A DNA stretch of 64,000 nucleotides from Antedon bifida. Taxonomy: Eukaryota; Echinodermata; Crinoidea; Comatulida; Antedonidae. The notes below the pieces were generated by a model. That model did not search any database. It was not told the DNA's origin and was given only the letters and a program-made list of their open reading frames with translations. A program made the translations under genes and the position numbers. Shown here piece by piece: positions 1 through 12,100 of this stretch (the stretch's first letter is position 1; each line of letters opens with the position of its first letter). The stretch lies in NCBI GenBank assembly GCA_963402885.1, contig OY727096.1, forward strand, positions 18,271,820-18,335,819, given 5' to 3'.

Positions 1-158
1 CCTACAACTTAGGTCATGTTAATTCTTCCCTACTCTATCTATTTACAGTTTTGGTGGGTTCTAGGTCCAGACGACAACATGTCGTAGGTCGTCGCAAATC
101 AAGAGATCCCTATTGTGAAGACAGCCACAACTGCGTTTAATGAATCATTTGAACTTAC

Positions 159-3100
159 TTCGACGGATCATATTCAAGACCAGACTGGTAGACAGCAGCG
201 TCTATTTTGGCAGCTTCTGATGCGTTGGCAGCAGCAAGATCAGCAACCTAGAAAGTGAAGGTTATTTAGAAATGATTATAAAATTCTTTAATTATACAAT
301 TCTTTATTTTAATAGCTTCTTTATTTATTTTGGCAGCATCTTTATTTATTTTGGCAGCTTCTGATGCGTTAGCTACAGCAAGGTACAAGCTACCTATAGA
401 AATTAAAGATTATTTAGTAATAATTTTACAACAATCAGGCTTAAACAAGATATTTATAGTAACTAACCTTACTTAACTGTTCTACTGTTAATTGATGTTC
501 ATCCTGTAATGAAAATGGACAAAAATTGTTACAATTTCACCCCCCTCCCTGACCCGCTTATCACCAGACCAGGAAGGTTTGGACACCAAAATCCTTTTCA
601 CTGAGCTTTTTAGGAAAATTAATGTCAACTTTATAAATTTCTTATCCAACAGCAACTACCGAAGTTACTACTTACATGATGCCAAACTCTGAAATCTAAA
701 GTATAATGACAATGGTTTGCCTTTTAACCAAACCTTAACAGTAAGTGAACACATCAATTTATTAAAAACAACTATACAAATGAAGCCCTTTTTACACAAT
801 AATGTTTCCCGAAAAATTGTCTGCATTTTACATTGCTCGCTGCATAAAAGACCAGCAGGTCATGTCTTTAGAGTGAACACAAATCACACTATAATTTACC
901 TCTGCCAAGGAGGTATATGTAGTCGATCGTGTGTGTCTGTTTGTTAGCAGGATTACTCAAAAAGTAATTACAAGATATTTACCAAAATGAAAATACAGGA
1001 CCACTCCATTAAATTTTGGAGGCAATCCGGACCACGGTCCCAAATCTGGACCACTTTTTAGTATAATTTTCAGTGCTGGTGTTAAAAGATAGGACAGAAT
1101 TCTCAAAAGCTGGCGAGGCAGTCTTAAAGTAACAAGTAAACTGAAATTGCATTTTCTCGAGAACTACTTGTCCAAGAGGGTTATAATTTGTAATTGTAAA
1201 ACATAATTTGATTTAATTTAAAGGTTTTTTGATACGAGTATTTAGGTTAAAAAACCTATTTGTTTTCAAATTCACCAGTTTGTTTTTGGCGTTGCTGTTC
1301 TATTGTTAGTCAACTAAAACTATTGTTTGTTGAAAGACTGGTTACATAACCATTACACCAAATTCGCATACACATGCTTGTAGTGAAATTAGCCTAAATC
1401 ACACACAGCATTAAGACACACACAAATACTGTATATCTCTGTTTTCCCGGAGAAATTTTATGTAGGAGAATTTTACAGTAGGAGTGGCTTTTTTTAGTTT
1501 TACATGTTACCGGAAACATTTTTTTTATACATTGCTGAATACGACGAACAGGTCATGTTTTATTTCAAGAGAGAAAATAAATTTGCATTTATTAAACCGA
1601 ACATTATACAGTAAGAGGGCTGTAATAGCAGCGACCAAATGATCAAGGAAACCTATAACCGCGAGTCACATACTTAATGTCGTTTTACACTTCAGAATAT
1701 CATGTATCTTTGGAAAATATCTGGTCTCGGCCAACATCAGCAGCTCGGCACTTACTGACCTCCTTTTTTTGGTATTCATTTACTACCAATATCAAATTTG
1801 ATTCCGAAAACACATGCATGTGATTTAATTTTTAAAGTCTTGTTACAAGAGTTGTTTGACCTCCTTTACACACAGAATTTTGCCAATCTAGACCCCTTTA
1901 CACATAAGCTAAATATTTCTGTGAGAATGAGTTTACAGCGAAAGGTGCCAAATTTGTATCTTTATAGATACATACCCAGATAATTGTTAACCGGATATTC
2001 CACTGCATAGATAGAACTTTTACACAGATCAAGCTAAGAACGCAACAGAATATTTCCAGAGTTGAAAGCTGGCATTCAAGAGTTCTTTCCAGGTGCGGAT
2101 TTAGGCGGGGCTAAACAGTGTTTTTATCATTTATGAAATATTTAGCCCCATCCCCCCTTAATCTCTAATGCTGGATCCTTCCCTGCTTTCACAGCTGTCT
2201 GAATTGATGGTCCTTCTAACGTAAGATAGGTACAATGTGTTGCCTATATCTAGGGACAGCACAGAGACCACTCTCACAACCTAGAATACTGTACTGTAAT
2301 ACGAAAAAATAAATCATTTTCTCAGAAATTTTAAAATATCTATGAAAAAGTACACAATATTTTACTAGCTACTTATTAACACTCTAAGGTAGACAAAATT
2401 AAACCTTACTTAAATCTACTTTACAAAAAAATCTAAAACTAAATACAGTATTACTAAATGCTTACAAAATCATCACACATTAATTAATGAATTTGAAAAT
2501 AAACACGCCAGAGTCTAGACAATTTAAACATGCCCACATTTATTATGCACTGTAAAGTGCAAGCACTTTCTTAAATCATTACTATTTATAAATACAAGGA
2601 AATAGAAATCATTAACTCTGAAAAAAAAGGGATTAAAGAGTATCCATACTATACGACCCGCAAATCAAAGGGGTCTCTACTGTAGGACCACATGTGTCTG
2701 AATCGGACAATGTGATAGTATACAGTTTCTTAGAACCATGGGTTGTAAGACAAGTGATATTAAAGAACCACATGTTATTGTATCTAATTTTGATGTGTAC
2801 ACAATGCAGCTTCTGTGAAATCTCAACTATTCAATTGTTGCCAATTACATGTTTTTTTATCACTCATCAAATAAACTAATCACTTCATGACATCATCACT
2901 TTGTCAAAAAAATGTTTTTTGGGTACCCTGCTTACTAGCCTACTGTAAATATTTATTCAAATACAATATATTACTAAAAAAATGCTTCTTTGTTAATTCT
3001 TAAAAAGATATCAAGTATGCATTTTAGGCAGTACTACTCATAGTATACAAAGCACTACTAGGCTACTTCTCATGTAGAATGTGTCCGAGAACTACCATTA

Positions 3101-6100
3101 TTAGTAATTGGCACCACCAATTAAATGGCACCACCAATTAAATGGCAACCGATCACACACCTAAGGTGTAGTCCTTTCTACAACACTCAATCGGGAATGA
3201 ACGTTATAATTGCTGTGTTCCCCAAGCTAATACGCCATGGCTAGTGCGTCTTTATCAAAATTTTCATGAACACAAGTAAATAAAATTGAATATACATTTC
3301 TCATTAAAATAATGTACTCATGCCTGAACGTTTTAAATTTGTCATGTAATATGAAGTTGTATTTACATACAGAGAAGTGCAAATATTTACAGAAATATTC
3401 ACTAAAATTACAGTCGCTTAATATGTTTATTTAAGTCATCATTCATCCAGGTAGATACTCCGAATATAAAATAAATCAAACAACTGGACTGATATGTGGC
3501 AAACCAGTAGCAGTGAACAAAGTTCATTGAGGGCACAGGCAGAACCTTGACCCCTTTTTGGAATCTGTCTATAACCTTACATCAGGTCACAGGTCAAGGA
3601 ACTTTATTGATGCATCTTGGACAAGACTGAAACGTTGTTTTGATATATTTTACAATAGTTGGCAATACATTAAATATTAAAATTTCAAGAATTGTATGTT
3701 TGTTGATAACTGCCCACCTCCAACCATGAGTTCAAAACACTCATACAGTAGTTTAAATGCATACTGTAGTCAAGAAATCTCGTCATTTACAGTACATTAT
3801 GGTTTATCAAACATTTACTTTTAAATATTTTCACTTAACACATTCAAATAAGCAATTGGTGTATATGGTTTATTGTAGAATGTGGATTAAAAAATATGAG
3901 TTTTGTTGTAAAATACATGTGTGCTAGATATAGAATTGGAACATCACTTACAGACAGATTTGTAGTATGCTATAGCTATCATAAATTAGTAATTATGAAT
4001 TACAAAAATGAAATATAAAAATGTATTAATATCAATGTTTTATGTTTTTACTGAAACCCAATATGCATACATACTTCACTACATCAATCATGCTTAAACA
4101 TTCATATCTCACTGTAGCAGGCACACCCCGACCCCCCCCCCCCCCTCACCAGAATTCCTCCCACATAACTAGATATGGACTCTTCTAACCTTATGCCCTC
4201 TCTATACCCATGCCAAGGCCCACTCCATACCAGTGTGTCCACACTTTACCACTGTATACACCTCTCTTTCCAAACCCACTTTATCATGCTCCAACAGCTT
4301 GCCTTCACTGTACTTTTACTACAGACTGTACCTATGCATTGTTTACTAATATTTTGTTTATTATTTTTAATTCATTAACTAATAACTAATAGAGGACATG
4401 CCATTATTACTTCTTCTTACAATAAAAACAGAAAAACATTTGTATGAAAATATTTGTATAATATTTTGCAATCATCTTAAAATGAACTGAATATAATGAA
4501 AAATATTTGTCGAACTAAAAACATTTTAAAATATATAAATAAAGTGAAATTATTATATAAAAAGTAACAGCAATATACTGAATTCTTAGAATTCATAAAT
4601 ATTTACTCAGTAATATACTGTACACAATAACACTACCTTGACTAGGTTTAAGATTTGTTGTTGCATAGCAACATATAACACTTGAAAGTGAAAACCATTA
4701 GTGCTGAATAGGCGTTTCTTCATTGGGAAGAAATTATTATTTATATTACTTGTAATATAATCTACTATCTATTAGTATAAGCATAAATTGCCATATAGCA
4801 TATTTACTATAATATCCATTGATTAACATATTTAATCGTTAATTATTATAATATTTCATTATCATTATGTGACTTAGTTGCAGTGCTATTATTTTTAAAC
4901 TAAATATAAATGAAATTCAAATTAATCCACATCATGGAATTCAAATTTGAACCATGACATTACAACCGCCTTAACCCCTCCACTTCTTATTTAAAATCAG
5001 GTAATAGTTACAATAGTAACTAAAATTGATTAGCTTAATTAACTCTATGGTTTCATTTTTATTTAGAAATGTCTATACACAATCATGCAGCATTGTATAC
5101 TATAATGAAATCAACATAATTGAATATTTAAATAATACACTGTAAATAAAACATTACAGTAGTTTATTTTTTAATATGGATTCATTCATAGATCCAAGAA
5201 TGCATTTATCTGCTATATCTACAGAATATATATTTATTTTATTCCAGTAATATATTTCACATTATAAACAAACATAAAAATGCATATTTTATAAACACTA
5301 AACAAATTAATAATCCCCGAATATACCATATTTCGCTTTCATAACACGCGTATTTACACACAACAAACAAAAAAGTATTGTGCTTTCACGTAAGCATTTC
5401 GATACCGCGAAATAATTATAAAAGATAAATACAACACGAGCCTCAGGGAGGCGTTAAATAATTAAGAACAGCAAGACAGTGAAAATATATACTTAGCCGA
5501 ATAAGATGTAAAACGATTAAAACCACAAGATAGATTACGTACTTGTTCGCGTGTGTCTTCACTGAAAAAAAAAAGATAAGAATTTATTAGTTTCAGGAAT
5601 TGAGGTAGTTATTTAGTTATCTTTCAATTAAACCAGCACCACTGTAGTTTCACAAATTCCTTCAATAATATTGTTGTACAGTGTGCAAAGAAACCATTGA
5701 AGATGAAACAGTATTTACAATCATTTTGTTTAATATTGTTGTGCAGTTTCATTTGGGGATGACATCCAAACACTAAATCAATCAAATACAATCCTGTTAA
5801 TTGTAAACACATACACATTAATCCTTTATATAAATAAAACAGTATGCACTTCATCTGCCACCCTAAAGCTGAATTTCCACTAGGCGAATAGATGCATATT
5901 CATCTTCCAAATTCCTCTCTATGCATGCGTATATAAGCAGACGTTTTCGATTCACCTAGTGAAAAATTTGGTTTAAGATGGCTATTGATGATCCTGTTGT
6001 TTATGTTAACGTACCCCATTATGTTTTCTCGGATTCCTCCAATAGGAACACGCATTACAATCACAGAGGCATTCTTAGGAATTAAGCTTTCATCCTCGCT

Positions 6101-6655
6101 ATACTCTAAAAAATATAAAATTAATATTGTATAAGGTCATAATTTGTTAGTCAATTTTATATCTGCATATATTTGTTCACAAAATCTATAGTACATTAAA
6201 CAAAAGTGGTTACAAAGGTCGTGAACACTACAGTAGGAACATTTTCAGCCGAAACTTGGCACAGGGTGTAACCCTCCACAAATGTTTAAAAATGGAGTAC
6301 AAACTGCTGAAAATAACATCCCTGAAGGCAAAGGACTTTTGCAGTGTTCAATGCAATGTATACAAAAGTATGAAAACAATGACAAGTAACTGAGGCTTCA
6401 CTAAAATAAAAGGCTTTTTATGCATTTCATAATAAAAACTGTTCGGTTATAATAAACAATTGTTAGTGGGATGAATCATAAAGCTACTGTACCTTCGCCA
6501 GTCTGAGCATTAATTATCTGCAAGTCGTACTCCATGTTTGAAATCTTCTTCACTTCCATGATACTTTTCTTGAGATCACCAAGGGAGATGTTTAAGCCTT
6601 GAAAACTGATTGTTTCATAATCAATCATACTCTTAAACTTGTAGTGGACAGACAT
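159..6655 (-). CDS. RBBP6: RBBP6 N-terminal part (E3 ubiquitin ligase, DWNN domain); gene continues past the left edge
   Basis: Five exons are read on the minus strand: 6655-6493, 6105-6015, 5561-5543, 503-468 and 247-159. All have GT-AG borders and compatible phases. The start MSVHYKFKSMIDYETISF and the following residues match the DWNN ubiquitin-like domain of RBBP6, including the block LIPKNASVIVMRVPIGG at the end of the fold. The last two exons encode DEHQLTVEQLSK and then VADLAAANASEAAKI, ending QSGLEYDPS, which matches the linker just before the RBBP6 zinc knuckle. The zinc knuckle, RING finger and p53/Rb-binding regions must lie beyond position 1. The family acts in the nucleus in ubiquitination of YB-1 and p53-related substrates and in mRNA 3'-end processing. 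Exon 3 is only 19 nt and is the least certain; it keeps the frame and has a strong polypyrimidine tract. Intron 3 is about 5 kb. Confidence 0.9.
303..395 (-). pseudogene. Degenerate duplicate of RBBP6 exon 5
   Basis: On the minus strand this stretch repeats much of exon 5, including the run encoding ANASEAAKI. Inside it the segment encoding AAKINK is itself repeated. It lies in the intron between exons 4 and 5 and has an acceptor-like TATAG. Spliced in phase after exon 4 it would meet a TAG after six codons because of an indel, so it looks like a decaying tandem exon duplication rather than an active alternative exon. Confidence 0.6.
519..5542. other. RBBP6 intron 3 region, no other gene seen
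   Basis: About 5 kb of AT-rich intron. It contains one copy of a roughly 570-bp inverted-terminal-repeat element (897-1487) and a poly-C tract near 4133-4146. A 17-bp direct repeat of caccaccaattaaatgg lies near 3113-3145. Open frames here are short, lack recognisable domains and look like chance. Confidence 0.6.
897..1487 (+). mobile_element. Non-autonomous TIR element, copy 1 (about 570 bp)
   Basis: This segment is repeated in inverted orientation at 40516-41083 with high similarity along its length. Shared blocks include AGCAGGATTACTCAAAAAGT, the run around GGACCACTCCATTAAATTTT and TGGTTACATAACCATTACAC. The ends read TACCTCTGCCAAGG and GTAGGAG. In copy 2 the ends are TACCTCCCGCC and GGCGGAGGTA, which are near inverted repeats. 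No transposase reading frame is present, so it is probably a MITE or an internally deleted DNA transposon. Confidence 0.7.
5863..5977. mobile_element. Foldback/MITE-like element in RBBP6 intron 2
   Basis: The left end CTAAAGCTGAATTTCCACTA is an imperfect inverted repeat of the right end, whose reverse complement begins CTTAAACCAAATTTTTCACT and continues AGGTGAAT against AGGCGAAT on the left. It is about 115 bp with no coding capacity. The terminal CTAAAGC(T/A) plus a following (T/C)CCACT block resembles the ends of the element at 62153-62284. Confidence 0.5.
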
Positions 6656-9113
6656 GATTAACGTTTGTGACTTTCTTCTTCAGACGATGCACAACAAAAA
6701 TGTCAATGAACTTACTGTTTTAAAGTTATCTTACTGTTTCAAGTTATCTTTAATATTATTATACATTTTTTTATTTAGTTTAATTATGTTTTCTTAAAGT
6801 CTTTCTTTTTATTTTCTTCTTTTTACAAGTTCAATCTGACAAGACAAATATGACAGATAAAATAGAATTCAAAACATCTTTTTTTAGAACTGAGATGTGT
6901 TGTTGCCAGCAAAATCGTTAACTTCTCTTTGTGGTGTGGTAAATTGCTTCCGGTTTCTTTAACGTGCCGTGACGTCACAACATGGCGACGCTCGCGACAC
7001 CGTCGTGGTTTTCTATAATATTTACTTTTTTCTTTTGATCAAGCTCTGTATTTGCTCCATGTTTGTCACCATATCCACCGTCCTCTTCTGCAAATAAAAT
7101 ATAATATAAAAATATGGGAGCCCACTCAGAAAACTAATATAATCGTCTAATTCTATGGTCTAACTCTAGAAAATCAATCAAGCCACCCAATCAGACCACG
7201 CTAGCCAACCATCCTCGCTTCACTCAATCCACACTTCTCACACACAAAGGCTAGCTACTAGCCTAGAAGCCTCCGCATGCACTCGATCCCCCTGACCGGC
7301 CAAGCACATTTTAGATCAACTTTCTACCTTATATTTTCTAACTAAAATTAACATAATCTTAACTTAAACTATATTTTAAATGTAATACAACTTACCTGTC
7401 TTCTAAATAACACGATATTTTAATATTTTATCAATTTATGGCTTATATATTTGAATTTTATAAGCAAAAATATCAAACTCAAAGCAGCCGGTTTACAAAA
7501 AGAGAAGGTGATGACGAAACGCAACGCTGGTAAAACGTAAGGTCAAACATAAAACTAGATCATTCTATTATTTTAATAGGGGAAACCATAGCTGTACAGT
7601 ATACTTTTCTCCCCTTTTCTCCTTTTATAATTACAGCTGATATTGTTGTCTCTGGTTACAGATACACAGAATTTGCAAAAAAATTAATTAATATAATAGA
7701 CTAGACCTCAATATTTTCTTAAGTTATTCAGTCTTTTTTGCTATTTAGGCCTACACAGCTTTTCAATATTACACGTTAAACATCACGGAGCGGCAAATCT
7801 CTAGCTATATTTTTTCATATCTAATAATCAATAATTTAATATTTTTTGTTGAGATACTGCACGTATCCGACCAATTTTGTGTCATGAATTCATTTTAGCC
7901 TTGTAAAAGAACAAGAAACAAAAACTATAAACCCCCGTTTTATAAATGAACGAATCCTGTTTAATCACATGACGTTTAATTCGCGCAAAGATAAACGTCA
8001 GATTTCGTTACAAAAAAAGGTCCGTTCAATTCCTTTCCTTCCGCGAAAACAAAAATGGCTGATGATGAGTGGAAGAAATAGCCCTCTTAGAGCCATATTA
8101 TTGGTATGTAATACTTAATTTTATGATATTTAAATATTATTGCTTCTTCGCAAACATAAATTGTGTTTCCTGAAGTCAGGGCATAAAATCAAGGATTTTG
8201 TATTGCTCCAGCTGGGTAAAAAACATCTTGTTGTGGGCTGAACAGCGGTGCAAAAATAGGAGCCAACGATCCAGCTGAAGCAGACTTACCTGGGTCCTGG
8301 CTGGCTGCTGGCTGGCTAGCTAGACTTTGGCCTACCTAGGAGGACCTTCAGATGATGTAATCGTGAGGTAGCCATGTCTAGTCAGGTTTATGCTAGGGAT
8401 GCAATGTTCATGAAATATGATTTTCTAAGCCTAGGAAAAATGTTTGCTTAATTAATTAATTAATGTCGTAGATCTAGACTTATGTTTAATAATAATATTA
8501 ATATATTTTATTTTTAATATTGATATATAATTGTTTTCATTTATTTTACACATTCTCAAATAAATCTGTCTAGGCTAAATAAGGCTAGATAGATATTGAA
8601 CAATCTGCAAGAATAAAAAAGGTGCCTCAACTGAGAGTGAAACTCAATCTTAAAAACAATAATTATATAATATTGAATGATTGATAAATTATAATAGAAT
8701 ATTGGTTGCAATAGCCAATTTCAATAGAATAAACTGACATTTTCGTGCAATTAATGCAAAACCACACTGAATCTTTTGATCATATCCAAAATTAACTTGG
8801 CATAATTCAGACTTATTATTCTCTCTAAAAATTATGCAAACATAAAGGAAGTTTCAGGCATACTGTATCATAATATCTTGTTACCTGTAAATTACATTTC
8901 TGTAGATTTTTGTGTTCTTTTATTTTAATTTTTAAATTTAAGTTTTGATTGTTGGTGTAACTGTAGTATATTTTATAATTTGTATTTGTAAATAATTTTG
9001 CATGCTGTATAAACAGCCTTGTTACAAACACTTTAAGTTATCAAGTTTTTCATTTTGAAATAAAGTAGTTATTATTATTACTTTATTTTATGACAGGGAA
9101 ATGTGGCTATAAG
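6656..9113. promoter_or_regulatory. Divergent RBBP6/HELZ 5' region
   Basis: About 2.4 kb between the two start codons. It holds a full palindromic CRE, TGACGTCA, near 6970 beside ATGGCG (a YY1-like context), and a second ATGGCT start-like site at 8055. A splice-like minus-strand donor near 7396 (CAG/GTAAGT) and an acceptor near 7088 (TTTGCAG) suggest noncoding 5' exons for RBBP6. A plus-strand donor at 8104 probably closes the HELZ leader exon. A promoter function is inferred from position and motifs only. Confidence 0.45.
8055..8103 (+). other. Probable HELZ 5' noncoding exon end with an upstream ORF
   Basis: ATGGCTGATGATGAGTGG opens an eight-codon frame ending in TAG at 8081, followed 22 nt later by a good splice donor (ATTG/GTATGT). 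The next acceptor (TATGACAG) is at 9096, just ahead of the HELZ start codon. A second short frame, ATGTGGCTATAA at 9101, also precedes the real start. Two upstream start codons in the leader could dampen translation; that is inference. Confidence 0.45.
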
Positions 9114-12100
9114 ATGGATGAAAAGCACAAAGAGCTCCATGACCAAGCCAACAAAGAATATCAATTACAACACTACACACAGGCTGCCGTACTGTTCACT
9201 CAAGTGCTAGAGTATGTACGGCTAACGTCGCAGAAAGATCTACACTTATCTTATGTTAACAAACGCTCACAGTGTTACCTTAAATTAGTAAGTTAATTAT
9301 AGAGTGAATTAATGAATGAATGAATTAAGCTCTGTTCACATGAAGCCAGGTGGTTTTCATGAAAAATGGGTGTAGTGTCACTAACTTTTTTCAGATTTTG
9401 TTCAAAATGATGTGTGTGAATGCAGCATCCAAAAAATGTAACGTACATAACACAGAATTTTCTCTGGCCACTGGGCCAAATCTGAATCTGTGTGAACACA
9501 TCTTAAGAGATGTAGAGAGAAAGTGAGAAGAGAGGATGATGGTATAGATTGTATATACTGTATGTTTTCATTTAAAAACCTAAAACTTTCTCTTAAAGGA
9601 AAAATATGAAAAAGCCATTGAAGACTGTGATGAACTATTAAACCTGACCCAGAATCGAAGCGGGAAAGCTCTTAGTAGAAAGACGGTAGCTCTTGCCAAG
9701 CTCAACAGATATCAAGATGCTTATGATGTTGCTAAGACTTGGTGTAAGGTGGAACCTAAGGTGAGTTTTGTTGAAAAAAATCAATCTTACTTAGAGGAAA
9801 CATCCCATTAAGGGGACACATTCAGGACCAAACAAAGTGTCCCCTTAAATGATGGGCTCTACTGCTGGGATGTATTGTAGAGAAGTCTAGGGAGTGGTGT
9901 CAAAAAGTTATGAAGAAGAAGATAACATTTTCCAGTACATGCTGAGTAGAATTGGCTTTGAAATCCATGGTTACTCTATTGTTTCTATAAATTGGTTGTA
10001 TCTTAAGCTCTGTCTACACTATCAAACTAGTTTGTGCCCAAATATGGTAGTAATATGACATCATCGTGTCCATAGGTGCATCACATTTTTTGTCACATAC
10101 ATTTTGATAGTGTAGACAAAGCTTACTGTATGTAACAAGTTCATTATTGAGAATTTCATCAAATAAATGTTTTTCTCTATTTTTAGAGTCAGTCGGCGAT
10201 GATCGAGTTGTCTCGGCTACAAAAAATACTTGATGCATTAGAAGCAAAGGTGAGGATATTTAATTGTTTGTTTTATGCAATTTTAAGGTAAAAAAATCGT
10301 CAAATTGTGGTTAGTTAGGTTTTGTCCAAAATTGAACAAAAATAGATATCCATGTTGTTAAAATGTACTTGTACTATAACATTTTTGTATCATAAAAATG
10401 ATACTGGGCATAGATTAGTCTTTAGATTAGCTTAAATTCTGAAATCCTTTTTAAAATCATGCCTTGTTTTTTCCATAAAGCATGTACAAAATAATGAAAA
10501 GGAAAGAAACAACTAAACTAACAGCTAAACTTTGTAAACTTGCCAACTTATGTTAAAAGCTGAAGAAGAAGTGATTCATTACTAAACAGTGAAATCAGGA
10601 AATAATAATGTTTTAAAGTTTGCATTTACAGTCATCAAATGTATTTGCCTGTACATGGCAATGAGTTGCAGTTTTGTTTTGTTATGAAAACAATATATTA
10701 ATAACTAATAATAAACTGGTATGCAATCTTGGAAATAACAATAATACATTTCTTCACACCCTAAATGTATCATTGTTACTCACACCAAGGAAGTTATGTT
10801 TTCACCCTTACTTGTTTGTCTGTCCACGTACATGATTCAGTTGCAATTATATAAGGAGACAATTATATTAAGGAGACACCTCCGGACCCAACAAAGTTTC
10901 CCCTTTTGAGGGTGTTGCCTGAACAGGGGTTGACCATAATGTTAAAACATGTGTATTGTTGCCCCTGTTCAGTTTACAGAAATGTGTCTATTAAAATGGG
11001 TGTCCCCTGAATAGTGTGCCACATTGTACTGCTATCTATACTAATGCTGAATCTTCATTAAGCTCTGTCTCCACTATCGAACAGTTTGACAAAAAAAGGT
11101 GTGATGTGCCCAAGTATGGTAGTAATATGCCAAAATATGGTAGTGATATGACATCGTCGTGTCCATATATGGGCATATCACATTTTTTTGTTACATAAAG
11201 TTTGATAGTGTAGACAGAGCTTTTAGAATATCCTGGACAGGTACATATTATTTTCAATATAAAATTTAATGACAAAAATAGAGATCGACGTTTCGGTACC
11301 ATCATAGAACCATTTTCAAGATCAAGTGAATACAAAACAATAATAATTATGTGCACTAAGCACCAAAGTTGGTGACAGGAAATGCTAATTGAGGGCTAAT
11401 TAAGTAATTAGCTCCTCCTACTGAGTTAGATAAACAATTTAGCTTTGATGGAATCCGATTGTTTATTGAGTGTAGGTTTTATCTCTTTGATCCACAACAT
11501 CTCCTTAATTAGGCAATCAAACTTATTGTTACATTTAGATAAGACTCTAAAGTATTCTGAGATATCACCAGTTATGCCATGTTGTTTTAGGTGATCGCCT
11601 ATAATACTTTTGTTATGTTCATTAATGCGTTTGTAAAGGTGTCGGCAAGTGTAACCGACATAGTTTGTATCACACAAACCACATTGAAATTTGTACACCA
11701 CGCATTGTGAATTAATGATTCTGGGTTTCATTTCTTTAGGTTTTAAGGTGTCACCTATCTTACGACTAGTAAATACTGGTAAAATATCGTTTTCAATCTT
11801 CGCACTAAGTTGTTTAAGTTGTTTAGTAACCGTACATATTAGCCCACATAATCTACACTACAGTATAAGTTTTTGATTCTTATCTGGACATTTACAGTAG
11901 TAACCATTATTAAATCTACCTTGTGTTAACTTTAGTAACTAACCCCAATTTTCTGATTTTGGCTTACTGTAGATGCTATCATAAAGTAGATTGGATTATT
12001 AAACCAAGATAACATTGTTTTTCTAGGGGATTGAAGTAGATGATATTCCAAATAGTCCAGAATGCTTGCCCAGTCCAACTGCCAAGTCCAGCTATGGTGG

